Origin: Notospermus geniculatus
Taxonomy: Eukaryota > Nemertea > Pilidiophora > Heteronemertea > Lineidae
Direction of reading: 5' to 3'
Assembly (NCBI GenBank): GCA_002633025.1
Contig: NMRB01000165.1
Span: forward strand, 522,105-586,104
Length of the DNA stretch: 64,000 nt
Notes under the pieces: generated by a model
Seen by the model: only the letters and a program-made list of their open reading frames with translations
The model's database searches: none
Told to the model about the DNA's origin: nothing
Shown here: positions 1-10,806 of the stretch, in pieces
Position numbering within the stretch: position 1 is the first letter of the stretch
Layout of the letters: each line of letters begins with the position of its first letter
Translations under genes and position numbers: made by a program

Positions 1-1329
1 CTTCGCACGTCACGGCACGAAAGAAGCCCAAGTCGCCAATTCCCACATCTTTGTCAGTTTCCTGTGACTGAGTTTCCTCAGTTAGAACGTGATAACTTTG
101 TGGTCAGTTCTTCACGCAGATTGTGTCAAGATGTAATGATGCGGTCAATGCCTGTCACCCTCTGATGATAACTACCGCGGTAAGAGTACTTGTTCACCAT
201 GACATTTTTTTCAGATAAAAGGCAACCGTTCTCATTCTGACACTTGACGCGTGTAAAAAGTAAGTGAATAGATCGTCGGTTAAAAGGACTGGCGTGTCTT
301 GTCAACTTTGACATAGATATGCTGGCGCTAACTGCGGCAAATGTTTTTTGACTTCCTGCACTGGAGAGTTACTGTTAGCGTATTCGGTAGTGTGCCCCTG
401 TCAGTGGGTTTCCGTTTCATGCTATGGTGCTCAGTAATGTCAGAATATCTATCGTCAGTTTCCTGTTGTTGATGTGACCATTTTTCGATTCAGAGGTCAG
501 CACTCTATATGTCAACCATGCCATGGCATCAAGTGGAAATTTTGTAGTAACATTATGTACGTATTAAATGGCGACACACAGTCATATAACACCCGTGCTG
601 TCATAATTTTGAATTTTAATACATTCTTCTTCTGTGCAATGAACAACGGCATCTTTTAACTTCTTAGATGTTTTGTAACTTACTTCTTCAAAACATGCAT
701 ACCACCCATTATACCGGTACCAACACATGTATCTACATCACTGAGTGCTGTACATGGGTATGCACTGATAAAAAACTATTCTGTGCACGCTGCAACTAGA
801 GTCCCAACAGTCCTCAGAAACAGTCCTCGTCTATCAGCCTTCGAATGCACAGCGCAAGGATGACAACGAAAAAAACATCTAAGACGGAAATATGTATGCA
901 TGATGAACCCTGACACTTGCCAGTGATGAAAAAAAGCATTGAGGGAACGAGATCTTCTGTGAAGTGTGGTCCCTCATATCTGACACAGGTTCATCAAGAT
1001 TCTGCCAACGTCCGTATCAAATTACTTTCGTTACTTATGGGTCTGCCTCCTTCAGTTGACAACTGTCCCAGACACACTGTGGATGTTTTAGGCAACAAAG
1101 TATTGCCCAAGTCTGAAGACATTAGCTGAAGTCACAGTCAACATCCGTGGTTAAGAATCAAGGCCAAAAAGAGACAAGGATCACCGTCGTACATCACAAG
1201 GTAAACAACTTCACGTCGTAATTAAAACAGCATTTATATGTAAATGAAACGGGACTCTGCATACATATGAATGTATCAAGAGAAATATCAGATATTCTCC
1301 AGTGTTTTATGAGCGTAATTCCGTCACAC
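1..1329. other. No gene seen
   Basis: Only short chance frames on both strands. It may hold the 3' UTR of the unidentified minus-strand gene whose possible stop codons lie at 1330-1418. Confidence 0.4.
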
Positions 1330-1450
1330 TTAGCCCAGAAACCGGATAGTGGCGACCGCCATCCCATCCAAAGTGTCATCAGCATTCATCTTAGAGCGAA
1401 ACGCTTTGAAATCACTTACACCCGTGTCAACTGAATCCACAGAACAGCCC
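1330..1450 (-). CDS. Possible terminal exon of unidentified minus-strand gene
   Basis: Read on the minus strand, a plausible acceptor (pyrimidine-rich run ending CTCACAAG, just above 1450) opens a frame that ends with TAA at 1332-1330 and finishes ...DDTLDGMAVATIRFLG. A second frame of the same exon would stop at 1418-1416. A candidate upstream exon at 1704-1649 (residues CDEKARVTEKMIQRVRNP plus one base) fits this second frame by phase, so which stop is used is undecided. No family is recognised. It is given because its orientation matches the better-supported exons at 2.7-8.8 kb. It could equally be chance open frame. Confidence 0.22.
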
Positions 1451-2711
1451 CTTGTGAGATCAGGCATATGAATAGTAAGGAGAGAAAATCAATTGGACGA
1501 GTCTCCACAAATGTGGGGTTGTTGGCACTGATTTTTTTAAGTATTTGATCACCTCTTCACGAGTCATTTAAAACTCTTGCCAGACCTAGTGTAGAGAATG
1601 GCCGAGAGTGCTCTAGTGGTCATATCGCTTCTTCCAGCACAAATATACCAGGGTTCCTAACTCTCTGAATCATTTTTTCTGTAACTCTAGCTTTTTCATC
1701 ACACCTGTGGCGAATAATCACAAGCATCAACATTGGACAAATTTTACCATATGTTCGGCCTCGGCATTTATTTCTATGTCACATAAATGCAGGCACTGTT
1801 GTGTTGGCAGAAAAACTGAAGTATCACCAAAAGATGGCGCTGATAATGCCTGAGCAATCAAAAGCCATGATGAGCCACTGCCACTGTAAGATATGTTTTA
1901 ATTAGGTGAAATATGTCGATCTGATTGTCATGACGCACAGGTTGTAATGCTTGCTGGTACTGGTTGGATCATCTGTCGCTATGGGCCCAAAGTGGTCCTT
2001 ACAGCGGATCACTGATTGGTTGGCTGGTTTGGCACCAATTCTATATATACACTAGTGACACCTATTGGTCATCTTCAGAGAATCATGTGAACTGAAGCAG
2101 TTTTGGAGCATTGGTAAAATGGGGAGCATACAGTTTTGAAACAGAAGTTGAGTTCAATTTCACCAGTGAACAACATTTCACAGTTTAGAATTTCACATAG
2201 CGTTTGGCAACGATAAACGTTGCTTACATAATATCATTACAAGTGGGTGAAATCTGATTCTCTGCTCTTCTCGTTGATTAATGTCTAGTGCGCAACATGG
2301 TGGATGAATCAAGAGTGATTAGAGGCCTGTCGCAGTATCGATGGATGTCAATTTATTTTGTCGAGGTTGGGTGACTCAGATTACTGTACAACTGAATTAA
2401 GATAAGGCTCTTAATCTCATTAGACTGATGGCATGTTGCGCGACGCGATCACTCCGTGTACCGCAGCGACAGAGGTTAATGCCGTGTCATCTCTCCGCGT
2501 ACGAAGAATGACAAGCAATTCAACATCGCGCTACAGTGTCGATCACGGATACCGCCGATACACAATCCCAAGATGAAAATTGCCAGAAATGATTCTTTTT
2601 ATGATATTGAATCATGATAGTGTCGTCCCTGTCACATGGCAGAGATAACGCAGGAATTTGCTCAATATCTGCCTGCCAAACATAAAAGAGAATATTTCAT
2701 GATGAAAATAC

Positions 2712-4583
2712 CTCCTGTGACAGTTTTATGATAATGTCATATTTACGGCAGATGCCAGGCTCATCACGACTGATCTATTTCCCTCCACCCTGTCAAGCAG
2801 TTTGAAACCTCACTGACTCGTGGCATTTGAGATGAAAGCTCCACGTGCGGCCTGTCCCCTGGGCCCCCGCGATGAACATCTATCTATTGGCATGTGGGAC
2901 CGCTGGAACATTTGCCAGTACAGGAGGCTGAAGCGTTGCATTTGAAATCGCGTCATGCCCGGATTGACATGAATCATGCCGAAGGGGCCGGTCCTGCTCT
3001 TAGGGGACATCTTAGGTTAGGATACACTGGACATCATGAATGAATACGATATATATGTTTTCTTTCACTTAGAACTGTAGCAGATATTGAAGCTGTGTGA
3101 TAAGGAATGATACCTTTTAAACAAATTTGAGAATTATCTTTTTACTAACTTAGCAGCATTAGGGAACTGCTTGTGGGGGTTAGATCATAAGCAAAGAAAA
3201 CATATCATTCTGAACTGTCAAAAATATTAACCCCTTAACTGTGTAGGACGTCATATTACGTCATTACGGCATCCGGGGAATCCCCGGAAACACCTGAGGA
3301 TCGTAACTTGCGTACGGTGTAATACATGCAGTACGCCTTGCAAGGAAATGGCGCACCACAGTGCATAGGACATTATCACGCCTGGAACCTTGTGAGTCAA
3401 TGCTTTTTCTGGCAATTTTTTAAACAAAGGCGTGCAAGGGAAACAACAACATGTACCCCCATCTGCACGCTTGTGGTTTGGTCCCTTTGGTCAAAGGGGA
3501 AAGAGGGATTTAGTCTTCATCTTTAACAGGAAGCCTCCATAAGGGTCTCTACCAGTAATTTTCCAAGGCAAATTCTTCAAATACTTTTCATGATGCCAAC
3601 CAGCACCGTACATGTATATCTGAAGACCAGCAGATTATTTCAAAAGTTGACTTAGTTATTTCCGTCAAAGGCGAACAGATCATGCTCACTGCAATTGACT
3701 CAAATTGCCTTCCTCCCACTCTTGGCTCTTGAGATTTTAAAAGACAACAGGAAATTTGCAAGTGACTACTTTGTGCACCGAGTAAAACTGGTGACGCATG
3801 TTGACACGCAATTTACTGTCCTGTCATTCGGAGATAACCTTCGTAACCATAGTGACACCATGCACCGTGTGCCGTGATCTGTCAACATTTTATCTCTGGT
3901 GTAGGACAGAGCCAGTGACAAGTGGACCGCAGCTGTCTCGCCTGGTGCCGCCAGGATTGGCTTCAGGAGATTTAAGGACTAATCGCAAAGATTATTATTG
4001 TAATCAATCTCCAATGCATGAGTGACACAGGAGGGTGCCACTGAATGACCTACTGTCCCCAGTGGATGATGTCAGAAGGATATATGTGATTGGAAGAATG
4101 ATTTTTAAGACGGATTAAGGAATAATTGATGTAAAATGGTGCTATTGTGAGAGCCAACCCATTTTGGGCCTCAAAATGGGAAAACTCCTCAGGCATGTAA
4201 GAGCTTGGGAATTCCCCAAATTATTGAAATATGACATCCCAGCTTGGGTAGCAGATTATTTTTAGAAATGTATTACCTCATTGGGTTAGTTCTATGTTTT
4301 TGACTATTGTCTTAAGCCGGCCATACACGATCAATATTATTGCACAATATGGGGCCCAAAATAGAGGCATGTGCCTCTGGCATGATGGGTGGAAGAAAGA
4401 TTGGCAATAATATCGCCCATTTTGGTCCTCATATTGTGCAATAATATTGAACGTGTATGGGCGGCTTTACTCCTAAACTGAAGACAAGCAAGAACAACAG
4501 GTCCATGCACTGCACTGGGACATGGAGAATCATATTGTTGACTTGCAGGTGGATTTACCCTACTGAACACCACCCGTGCCCTA
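2712..4583 (-). CDS. Exon group of unidentified minus-strand gene (middle part)
   Basis: Four minus-strand exons are proposed from splice sites plus open frame. 4583-4559 reads (x)RARVVFSR; 3960-3817 is 48 codons starting PILAAPGETAAVHLSL and ending LSPNDRT; 3619-3553 starts IYMYGAGWHHEKY; 2774-2712 reads ISRDEPGICRKYDIIIKLSQ plus E. Acceptors at 3960 (CTCCTGAAG) and 3619 (GGTCTTCAG) and donors at 3817 (ACA/gtaaat) and 2712 (GAG/gtattt) are good. The first three exons join in phase, but the third ends in phase 1 and 2774 starts in phase 0, so at least one exon between them is missing or mis-placed. I do not recognise the protein. A protein search with the 48-codon exon would settle whether it is real. 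Confidence 0.4.
4316..4465. mobile_element. MITE/foldback element, 47-bp terminal inverted repeats
   Basis: The left arm starts GCCGGCCATACACG and the right arm ends CGTGTATGGGCGGC. The arms (about 4316-4362 and 4419-4465) are near-perfect reverse complements with an AT-rich core containing TATTATTGCACAATAT. It has no coding capacity, so it is a non-autonomous TIR element. The 90-residue minus frame over it is only a shadow. Confidence 0.75.
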
Positions 4584-6229
4584 CTACAAGAAGTTGGACT
4601 AACTTCCAAACCTCTTTGCGCATAATGTAGAAGAAAGAAGAAAATAGGGTAAATGGTAAGCTCTTATTCATTTCTTATGGGCTTGAGTCCGAGAAAGGTC
4701 TGATTTGGGGGTCATTTTCAGCAGCCATGATCATCAACAGAGGATGCACCAACTTTGAATTTATCACCCGAGCTAGCTCACCTTTACAAGTTAAGTCATT
4801 TGCTCAAGGTGACACACATGTACCTGGTCAACATCCAACTTGAGAGGGGCCATATTGAGGCATTTGGTGACAATATCATCAACTTCTGATAATACAAGCA
4901 ATGCTGCTGGCTGCATAGATTATATTACACCGTTGATCAATAACGAGCATTATCTTATTATTGATATCAATGAATCCTGATCTACTTGTTATCCTACACT
5001 CAGTTAAGTGTCAATCAACTGTAATTGCAACAATTATCAATGACAGCTAGGCCCAAATTCAACTGTCACACATGTAAAATCTCACATGAGGAGAAGCAGC
5101 ACGAAGGAGAGTATACGCAACAGCTGTTACAGGGTGTTTCACGTTTCAAAAGTGTGCCTGTGTCACATCCATCAGTTCTTGCTGCATCATTTCATAATCC
5201 TTTGGCTGGGACTTGTGTCCTTCATGTGCCCTCATTAGACAGGGCCATGGTTTTTGCAACACAACAACACAAATGAAACTTAGCTTCTCCAATGCCAACT
5301 TTTATACAATTTCATTTCCTGAAGATGTTAGATAACTGACCCAAGACTGATTAAGGTGGCAGCACTGGGTGGTCTGTCTACACAGAAGCCATCACTAGAT
5401 GAAAGACACAATATTTAACTCCGAGGAGACCAGAAAAAGTTGTGAGCTGTTGACGACAAGTCAGGGAGATTGGCTACAGTTCAGTAGCAACCACCATCCA
5501 TGCACCAAAGCTGTATCAAAACTCTTCTGTGGCACTTGGCAAAATCAATATAAAGCTGGCAATATGACAGGCAGCTAATGGCACATATGACAGCAGCCAA
5601 GATAGCCAATATTGGCTGTCCCCATAAAGACTGGGTCAATTACGGCGAAGATGCCAACCAATCATGGGACCAAAAGCGAAAGCTTTGATGACACGCACGT
5701 GACGATGAAATCTGACAAGGAATGCAAAAGCTCAATGGTGGCGAATGACATTCAATATTGATAACTATGTTGATAGCGATGCCTCGTATGGGATGGCAGA
5801 TTGTCAAATGGCGATTTAGATTCGAGAGTTGTCATTTAGCGGTTGCTGAGCCCTGAATCACCCTGATGGTACTTGACATATTTCTATTGATGAAGTAAGT
5901 GGATGTCAATAGTAGAGTGACTTGATGTCGGATGGTGTGGGAATGCTGGAGACCGACAGTGACCATCACTGACATTGGCTTTTGGGAACAATATGTTCTC
6001 AATGTTCATTCTCGAGGGCCGAGACCTGATTATCACTCTGGATGTAGCAAGCAGTCTACCGGGATACCTTAAAATAACCAATATCAACAAAGCTGAAAAA
6101 GAACTTCTCGGCATGTCGGACATTGCAAGGTTTTTACGAGTTTTCAAGATTCCAAGGATATTTAGAACGACAATTACAGCAGGTTCCAGTAATAGGAATA
6201 GGATATCAATAGATAATGCAGTGACTTAC

Positions 6230-8812
6230 CATTTCTGTGAGGGGCTTCCATGCTTTCTTCAGACTCTACAATTACAAAGGAAAACAAATAAGTGACAAAA
6301 AAATGTTTGGATTGGATTGGATTGGTGATGATACATTCATAAGGGCCTACATCCATCATCGTTATGACCCTTAATTGGCAATCATGAGTGATTTGTCCTT
6401 TAATATCAACGATTAAACAGAGTGGAAGTCAAGATGTGCTTATGGAAGATGACGTTCATTGATGATGTCATCTTCGGTGGACATTCCAGAGCAGGATGCC
6501 ACTAATTATCAGCAACGTCCTCCATCCTCTGGCTCAAGGGTTTAATCAGTCAGATTATGTAATGTTGTCTTGGACAAGATGACAATTGTGAAAACACCAG
6601 ACTGAAACAGAATCAATGATTATAACACACTACAAATTACATGATTGTATAATTATACACAGCGACAGCACTTCATATAGGCTACTCCATACTGTGATTA
6701 GGTGGCAGGCGCAGATCCGGGGGGGGCGCACGCCCCCGTTTCGGCTAACAAATCTGTAAAATTGACCATGAAATTCAGAAATTTGGAGCAAATCATTGAA
6801 ATTCACCGCAGATTTCAATGTTTCTAGCACAGAGCACCCCCTCTTTTCCAAAATTTGGATCCACCCCTGGGTGGTGACAATTAAAATTCTGCCACATAAG
6901 AAGATTCATAAGCCTTACAGAACTTACAAGCTAGTAGCTTTAGCATCAGAGACAGGCCTAGGTCCCATTGGTGAGGGAACCAGTGCTAACAATTCTGAAT
7001 ATCGGCTGTGAGAATGGCAAAAGTTTTGGCTCCATAAAATCATTGGCAAGTGATGGATCTGGAAAATACAGTAAGAGGCCTAGACCTCTTCTCCATTTGA
7101 ACCAATGTTATAAATTCTTAAGACTGGCTGAGACTGAGAGAATGACATCAGTCTTGGCTGCAAAAAATCCTTGGCAAGTCATACAAGTGATGGATGAATA
7201 CGGTAGAGGCCTACCTCTTCTTTATTGGTACCAAATGCAATGTACCAAATGCAAGAAATTCTGAAGATTGGTGGAGAAAATGGCTTCAGTTTTGGCTCCA
7301 TATACCGGTACAATCCTTGGCAAGTGAAGGCTGACAAATACTGTACAGACCAGTGCAGAGAAAGTTTGAGCAGCAGAACACCTTACAGAAGAAGAAATAA
7401 CATATTGACATCTACTTACTGTCCCTTGGAACTGTGTAGCATGGGCCCTGACTACCATAAAAGATAGAATGACTGACATCTTGGAGCAAAAAGACACATC
7501 AGAAACTCAGAAGGCTTGAGAGCAGAATGTGACCACCTTATCAGAAGGACTGATGAAGCTCATCTGACCTCCAAGACCAGTGGAATGCCTCTAATTGGAC
7601 TAGAGTCTGCATGGCAAGAGATTAGGCCCTTTGTTTACAGACGAGATTAGCAGAGCTGGGACAGTCCAGTGTCTGTCACCTAGAACAAAGGAGGCCTTAT
7701 CACCAGGTGTGTGGAATACACATCACAGGATGATGATAATGGGCTTGTTCACTTCCTGTCCAGGGTCTCATTCAGGATCAAAGCATCATGTAACCACATT
7801 TGGGCTGAGGAGTGGATATAACAGATTCAAATGAAAGACAATTTAACTTAATTCCTTTGACCAACAGACAGATCACAGTATCAAACTTTGATGACAAAAG
7901 AAGCCTTTTTTATGGATCTTGGAGGGATGTTCTCCAATGCAATTCTGAAGTTTTAAAATTTAGGCTTATTGGAAATTTCGTAATTACCAGGGTAATTACC
8001 AGGTATTTCATGGAATCTTTCAGGGAACTTCAGTCAGAGATTTTCCAAATGAGAAGAAGATGTACCAGAAAATTGTTTTTATATGTCTTTATAATGTGCA
8101 TTCATTGTAGTTACCCCACCCCCACCACACCCTACCTCTGTCCCTGCAATGGGACTCATTCAGTTAGGTGAGCAACAGTCACAGGTATTATCACTCGGTT
8201 TGTTGCTATGGCCCTGGGGCAACAGGATATCAATATTTTGTACTTTTCAACCCTCAAGTATAATTCCTCCAAGTTTCAACCAAGCCATGCACATCTAAGT
8301 CCCTATTTTACTTCAGCATTCCAAGAACAAGTCCCAGGATGCCAGCCATCCTGCAAGGTCACTTGATACATAATCCAAGCACATGTAACTAGGGAGTAAT
8401 TAGTGTTACACCAAGTGACATGTCTGGACAAATTATGTATAAGATGACAGAGTTACATAACATGCCAATTCTCAAATGGTTGAGCTCCTTCAACCTCCAG
8501 CTAATAGGCTGGATAGTGGGATGGTATGTGAACCTGTAAAAGGGAAATCTGCTCAGAAGCAACTTGAATGTGACCATTTTCGTTGAATTTTTTTCAAACT
8601 TTTTTCACTTCAGTGCTCTCATTCCAGATTTCTAGGGTATAGTTTTGGTGTTTTCAAAGTCACCAAGAATTTCACTGAAAAACAAATGCATATCACTGTT
8701 CAAGAGACGGTAATTCTAGAAAAAAGTCGATGTATTTACCTCAAACTCATCAGGTATCAAGACAGCATCATCACCTTCCTCCATTGATTTCATCATCGTT
8801 TCACAGCAAAGC
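6230..8812 (-). CDS. Four-exon chain of unidentified minus-strand gene, hydrophobic segment
   Basis: Four minus-strand exons join without a phase break: 8812-8740 (ends MEEGDDAVLIPDEFE), 8508-8412 (starts PISWRLKELNHLRIG), 7472-7420 (ILSFMVVRAHATQFQGT) and 6265-6230 (SLKKAWKPLTEM). The 8508 exon has a second good acceptor at 8533 (CCCTTTTACAG) that would change phase. Donors are strong at 8740 (GAG/gtaaat), 7420 (ACA/gtaagt) and 6230 (ATG/gtaagt). Across the second and third exons the protein is strongly hydrophobic for about 25 residues, compatible with a membrane helix. No conserved domain is recognised, so no function is proposed. A likely start exon lies at 10664; the link to it is not resolved because the 8812 exon starts in phase 2. 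Other open candidates, such as the minus frame PKDYEMMQQELMD near 5.2 kb, are not included. Confidence 0.45.
6709..6871 (+). repeat. Dispersed ~160-bp repeat family A, copy 1
   Basis: Shares the core AAATCATTGAAATTCA, the run GATTTCAATGTTTCTAGCAC and GC-rich edges resembling each other (GATCCGG.../...GGATCCACCCC) with the copies at 10203-10386 (same strand) and 54939-55098 (opposite strand). No coding frame is shared by the copies. The edges resemble short inverted repeats, so a MITE-like element is likely. Confidence 0.75.
6950..7345. repeat. Three degenerate tandem copies, ~135-bp period
   Basis: The phrases TTTTGGCTCCATA, ATC(C)TTGGCAAGT and AGAGGCCTA recur about every 130-140 bp (near 7021, 7155 and 7290). 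Divergence is high, so this is an old local amplification. Overlapping open frames on both strands are by-products. Confidence 0.55.
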
Positions 8813-9659
8813 CTAACACAGGCCACAAAATGAGACCCAATACAATAGAATGTGACAATGTATGTTACATATCTGTCCTTAAAGGTGCAACCCACACTTG
8901 AAACACTGTCAACACAGCTGTCCTCCAGTAAGTGTTATCCAATTATATTTCAGCAAATTTCAAAAACAGCTAAGCATATTAATCGGTTTCAGCCTGTTTC
9001 ATGAATGTGTTTGTATGATACGTACATGTAGGATAGGGTAACTGAAAATTCTGTCCTCTGATCACCAATTAGAGGAAGGTGGAGAATGAAGGATGTCCCA
9101 ATCTCCAACTAGATAATGAATTTCGAACATACATGTAGCAACTTTGTTCACACTTCAAGACAAGACAGAAGATAATTGCTCCAACTTGGCCTAGTCTCAA
9201 GGAGTCCTTGAAAATGATTGAAAGTGAAAGAACAGTCCCTGATCATCAGTAAGAAGGAGAAAAGTCATTAGTCCTAAATCAAAATTATCAAGATCAACAT
9301 GAATGTAACATAACACTGCCTATACTTGGTGTATAGTATCGCAGGACCTCTGACACACTGCCCATTATTTCGTTGGCTAATTGTTACATTTTCTTCAATA
9401 ACAATATGGTGATTGTCAAGCCTTTTATTGTCATAGATATGCAGTGTAATTAGTCTCACTGGTGTAGTGAACGACAGGTACTGGGTCTGATGGGCGCCAT
9501 ACTAACGAAGACATTGCGTGTCCCCTGGATGTCAAAAAGGAATTCCAATCATTGAATTCCTAAATGAAAATCATAGTTCACCTTCATTAGTGAACAGAAA
9601 TAAATTAAAGTGATAAGCAACATGTCTGACTGAATGAGTCATCCATGGCACTCCCAAAA

Positions 9660-9738
9660 TGCGAGTNTATGGGACCTCTATGTGCACTCTCCTAACTTTT
9701 TGAAAATATCGTAAAATTCAATACTGTGGGGCTTTAAA
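9660..9738. mobile_element. Partial TIR element end, related to the element at 57.7 kb
   Basis: CTCCTAAC, AAAATATCGT and AAATTCAATACTGTGGGGCT match the reverse complement of the left end of the element at 57670-57937. The other end is missing; an isolated n at 9667 lies in it, so the loss may be an assembly join. Confidence 0.6.
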
Positions 9739-10202
9739 GACAGACAACTTCAAAAAGCAGCTCTGTTGTCAGGAAGCATGGCAATTAAATTATCACCTAA
9801 ACATTTTAACTTATTCCTGTCCCCACAATTTTACCACTTCCTCCGATGTCATCTTCCAAATGCAAAAAAAAGCAAGTATAGGATGCCAGCAGACCAATCA
9901 GCCCAATGATGCATTGTTTTATCATTAGATCGAGTTGTCCAGTATGTTCCATTTACCACTGCTGACATTCCTTGGTATGATGTCTGCTGTGATTGTGACC
10001 CCGGTGGCGCCAGGCTGATTGTCAAACACAACTGACATCCAAAGCCATGTCACATTCCGATCAAATACTAGACTCTCGTGCTATCAAATCATATAACTGA
10101 CATCTCAGTCATAGGATAACGAAAGTATATTTATCTGTTACTCTGTCATATCTTGGCATCTCGAGTGACTCAGGCCAATGTTAACCCTTGATAAAGGGCA
10201 CC

Positions 10203-10386
10203 AGGCGTGGATCCAAAGGGGGCACACACACGGAACATGCCCCCCTTTTCGGCCGACAAATCTACAGTAAAATTGACTATGAAATTCTAAAATTTGGAGC
10301 AAATCATTGAAATTCATTGCAGATTTCAATGTTTCTAGCACAGTGCCCCCACCCCCTCTTTTCCGAAATCATGGATCTGCCCCTGG
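10203..10386 (+). repeat. Dispersed repeat family A, copy 2
   Basis: Same order of motifs as copy 1 (GGATCC edge, AAATTTGGAGCAAATCATTG, GATTTCAATGTTTCTAGCAC, CCCCTCTTTTCC), same orientation, about 3.5 kb downstream of it. Confidence 0.75.
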
Positions 10387-10613
10387 GCACTTAGTGGCAA
10401 AGCCCCCACCCTTGGTGGCAAGCCCTCCTTGTGGAATGCATCACAAGAACCTTATAGTTTTCTGCGATAGTGGAGTATAATACTTTTGTATTTGATCCCT
10501 GAAGACCACAGCAATAAAAAGCTACTTCCTCCATACAAAAGTCTTGGCAAACTTTCTGTCCAGCTGAAAGCAGAGGAAATTATCCTGAAACAATTCTAAT
10601 GATGTCAACTCAC

Positions 10614-10806
10614 CATGTCCAAGAGCTCCTCTTTCGCGCTGCCTTCTTTTCCCTTGCCAGCCATTGTTACAGTCAATGTGAAGCTGCCAATCTTCCCGCA
10701 TCAGGCATTCAGCCACGTTCTCAGCTGGCTTATCAACCTGGTAGCTCTCTGATGCAGCACTTGTTGTCCTGGGCCGGCCGGGATGGCTGTCCAGCGGCTC
10801 TTCGAT
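10614..10806 (-). CDS. Possible start exon of the unidentified minus-strand gene
   Basis: On the minus strand a good acceptor (ATTGTTTCAG) opens an exon at 10806 that ends at a consensus donor (ATG/gtgagt) at 10614. Inside it, an ATG at 10664-10662 in strong context (AACAATGG) starts MAGKGKEGSAKEELLDM, which ends exactly in phase 0 at the donor; the 5' part would be untranslated. A second frame is also open through the whole exon (IEEPLDSHPGRPRTTS...), so coding could instead use that frame. The next downstream exon of the gene should supply phase 2 before 8812; it was not found. A weak candidate is near 10.03-9.97 kb. Confidence 0.33.

Noticed and set aside
2525-2672. Minus-strand frame ADIEQIPALSLPCDRDD... 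following the exon at 2774-2712
   Set aside because: The acceptor TTTGGCAG is good and the frame is open for about 50 codons, but it would need a 39-base intron, below the usual animal minimum.
2810-3010. 66-residue GC-rich minus frame starting MSPKSRTGPFGM
   Set aside because: No splice sites fit it and the alternative frames are equally open; local GC content explains it.
4337-4609. 90-residue minus frame
   Set aside because: Most of it lies across the TIR element at 4316-4465.
5975-6295. 106-residue plus frame
   Set aside because: No family similarity, overlaps the better supported minus-strand exon at 6265-6230 and a facing open frame; no splice or start context.
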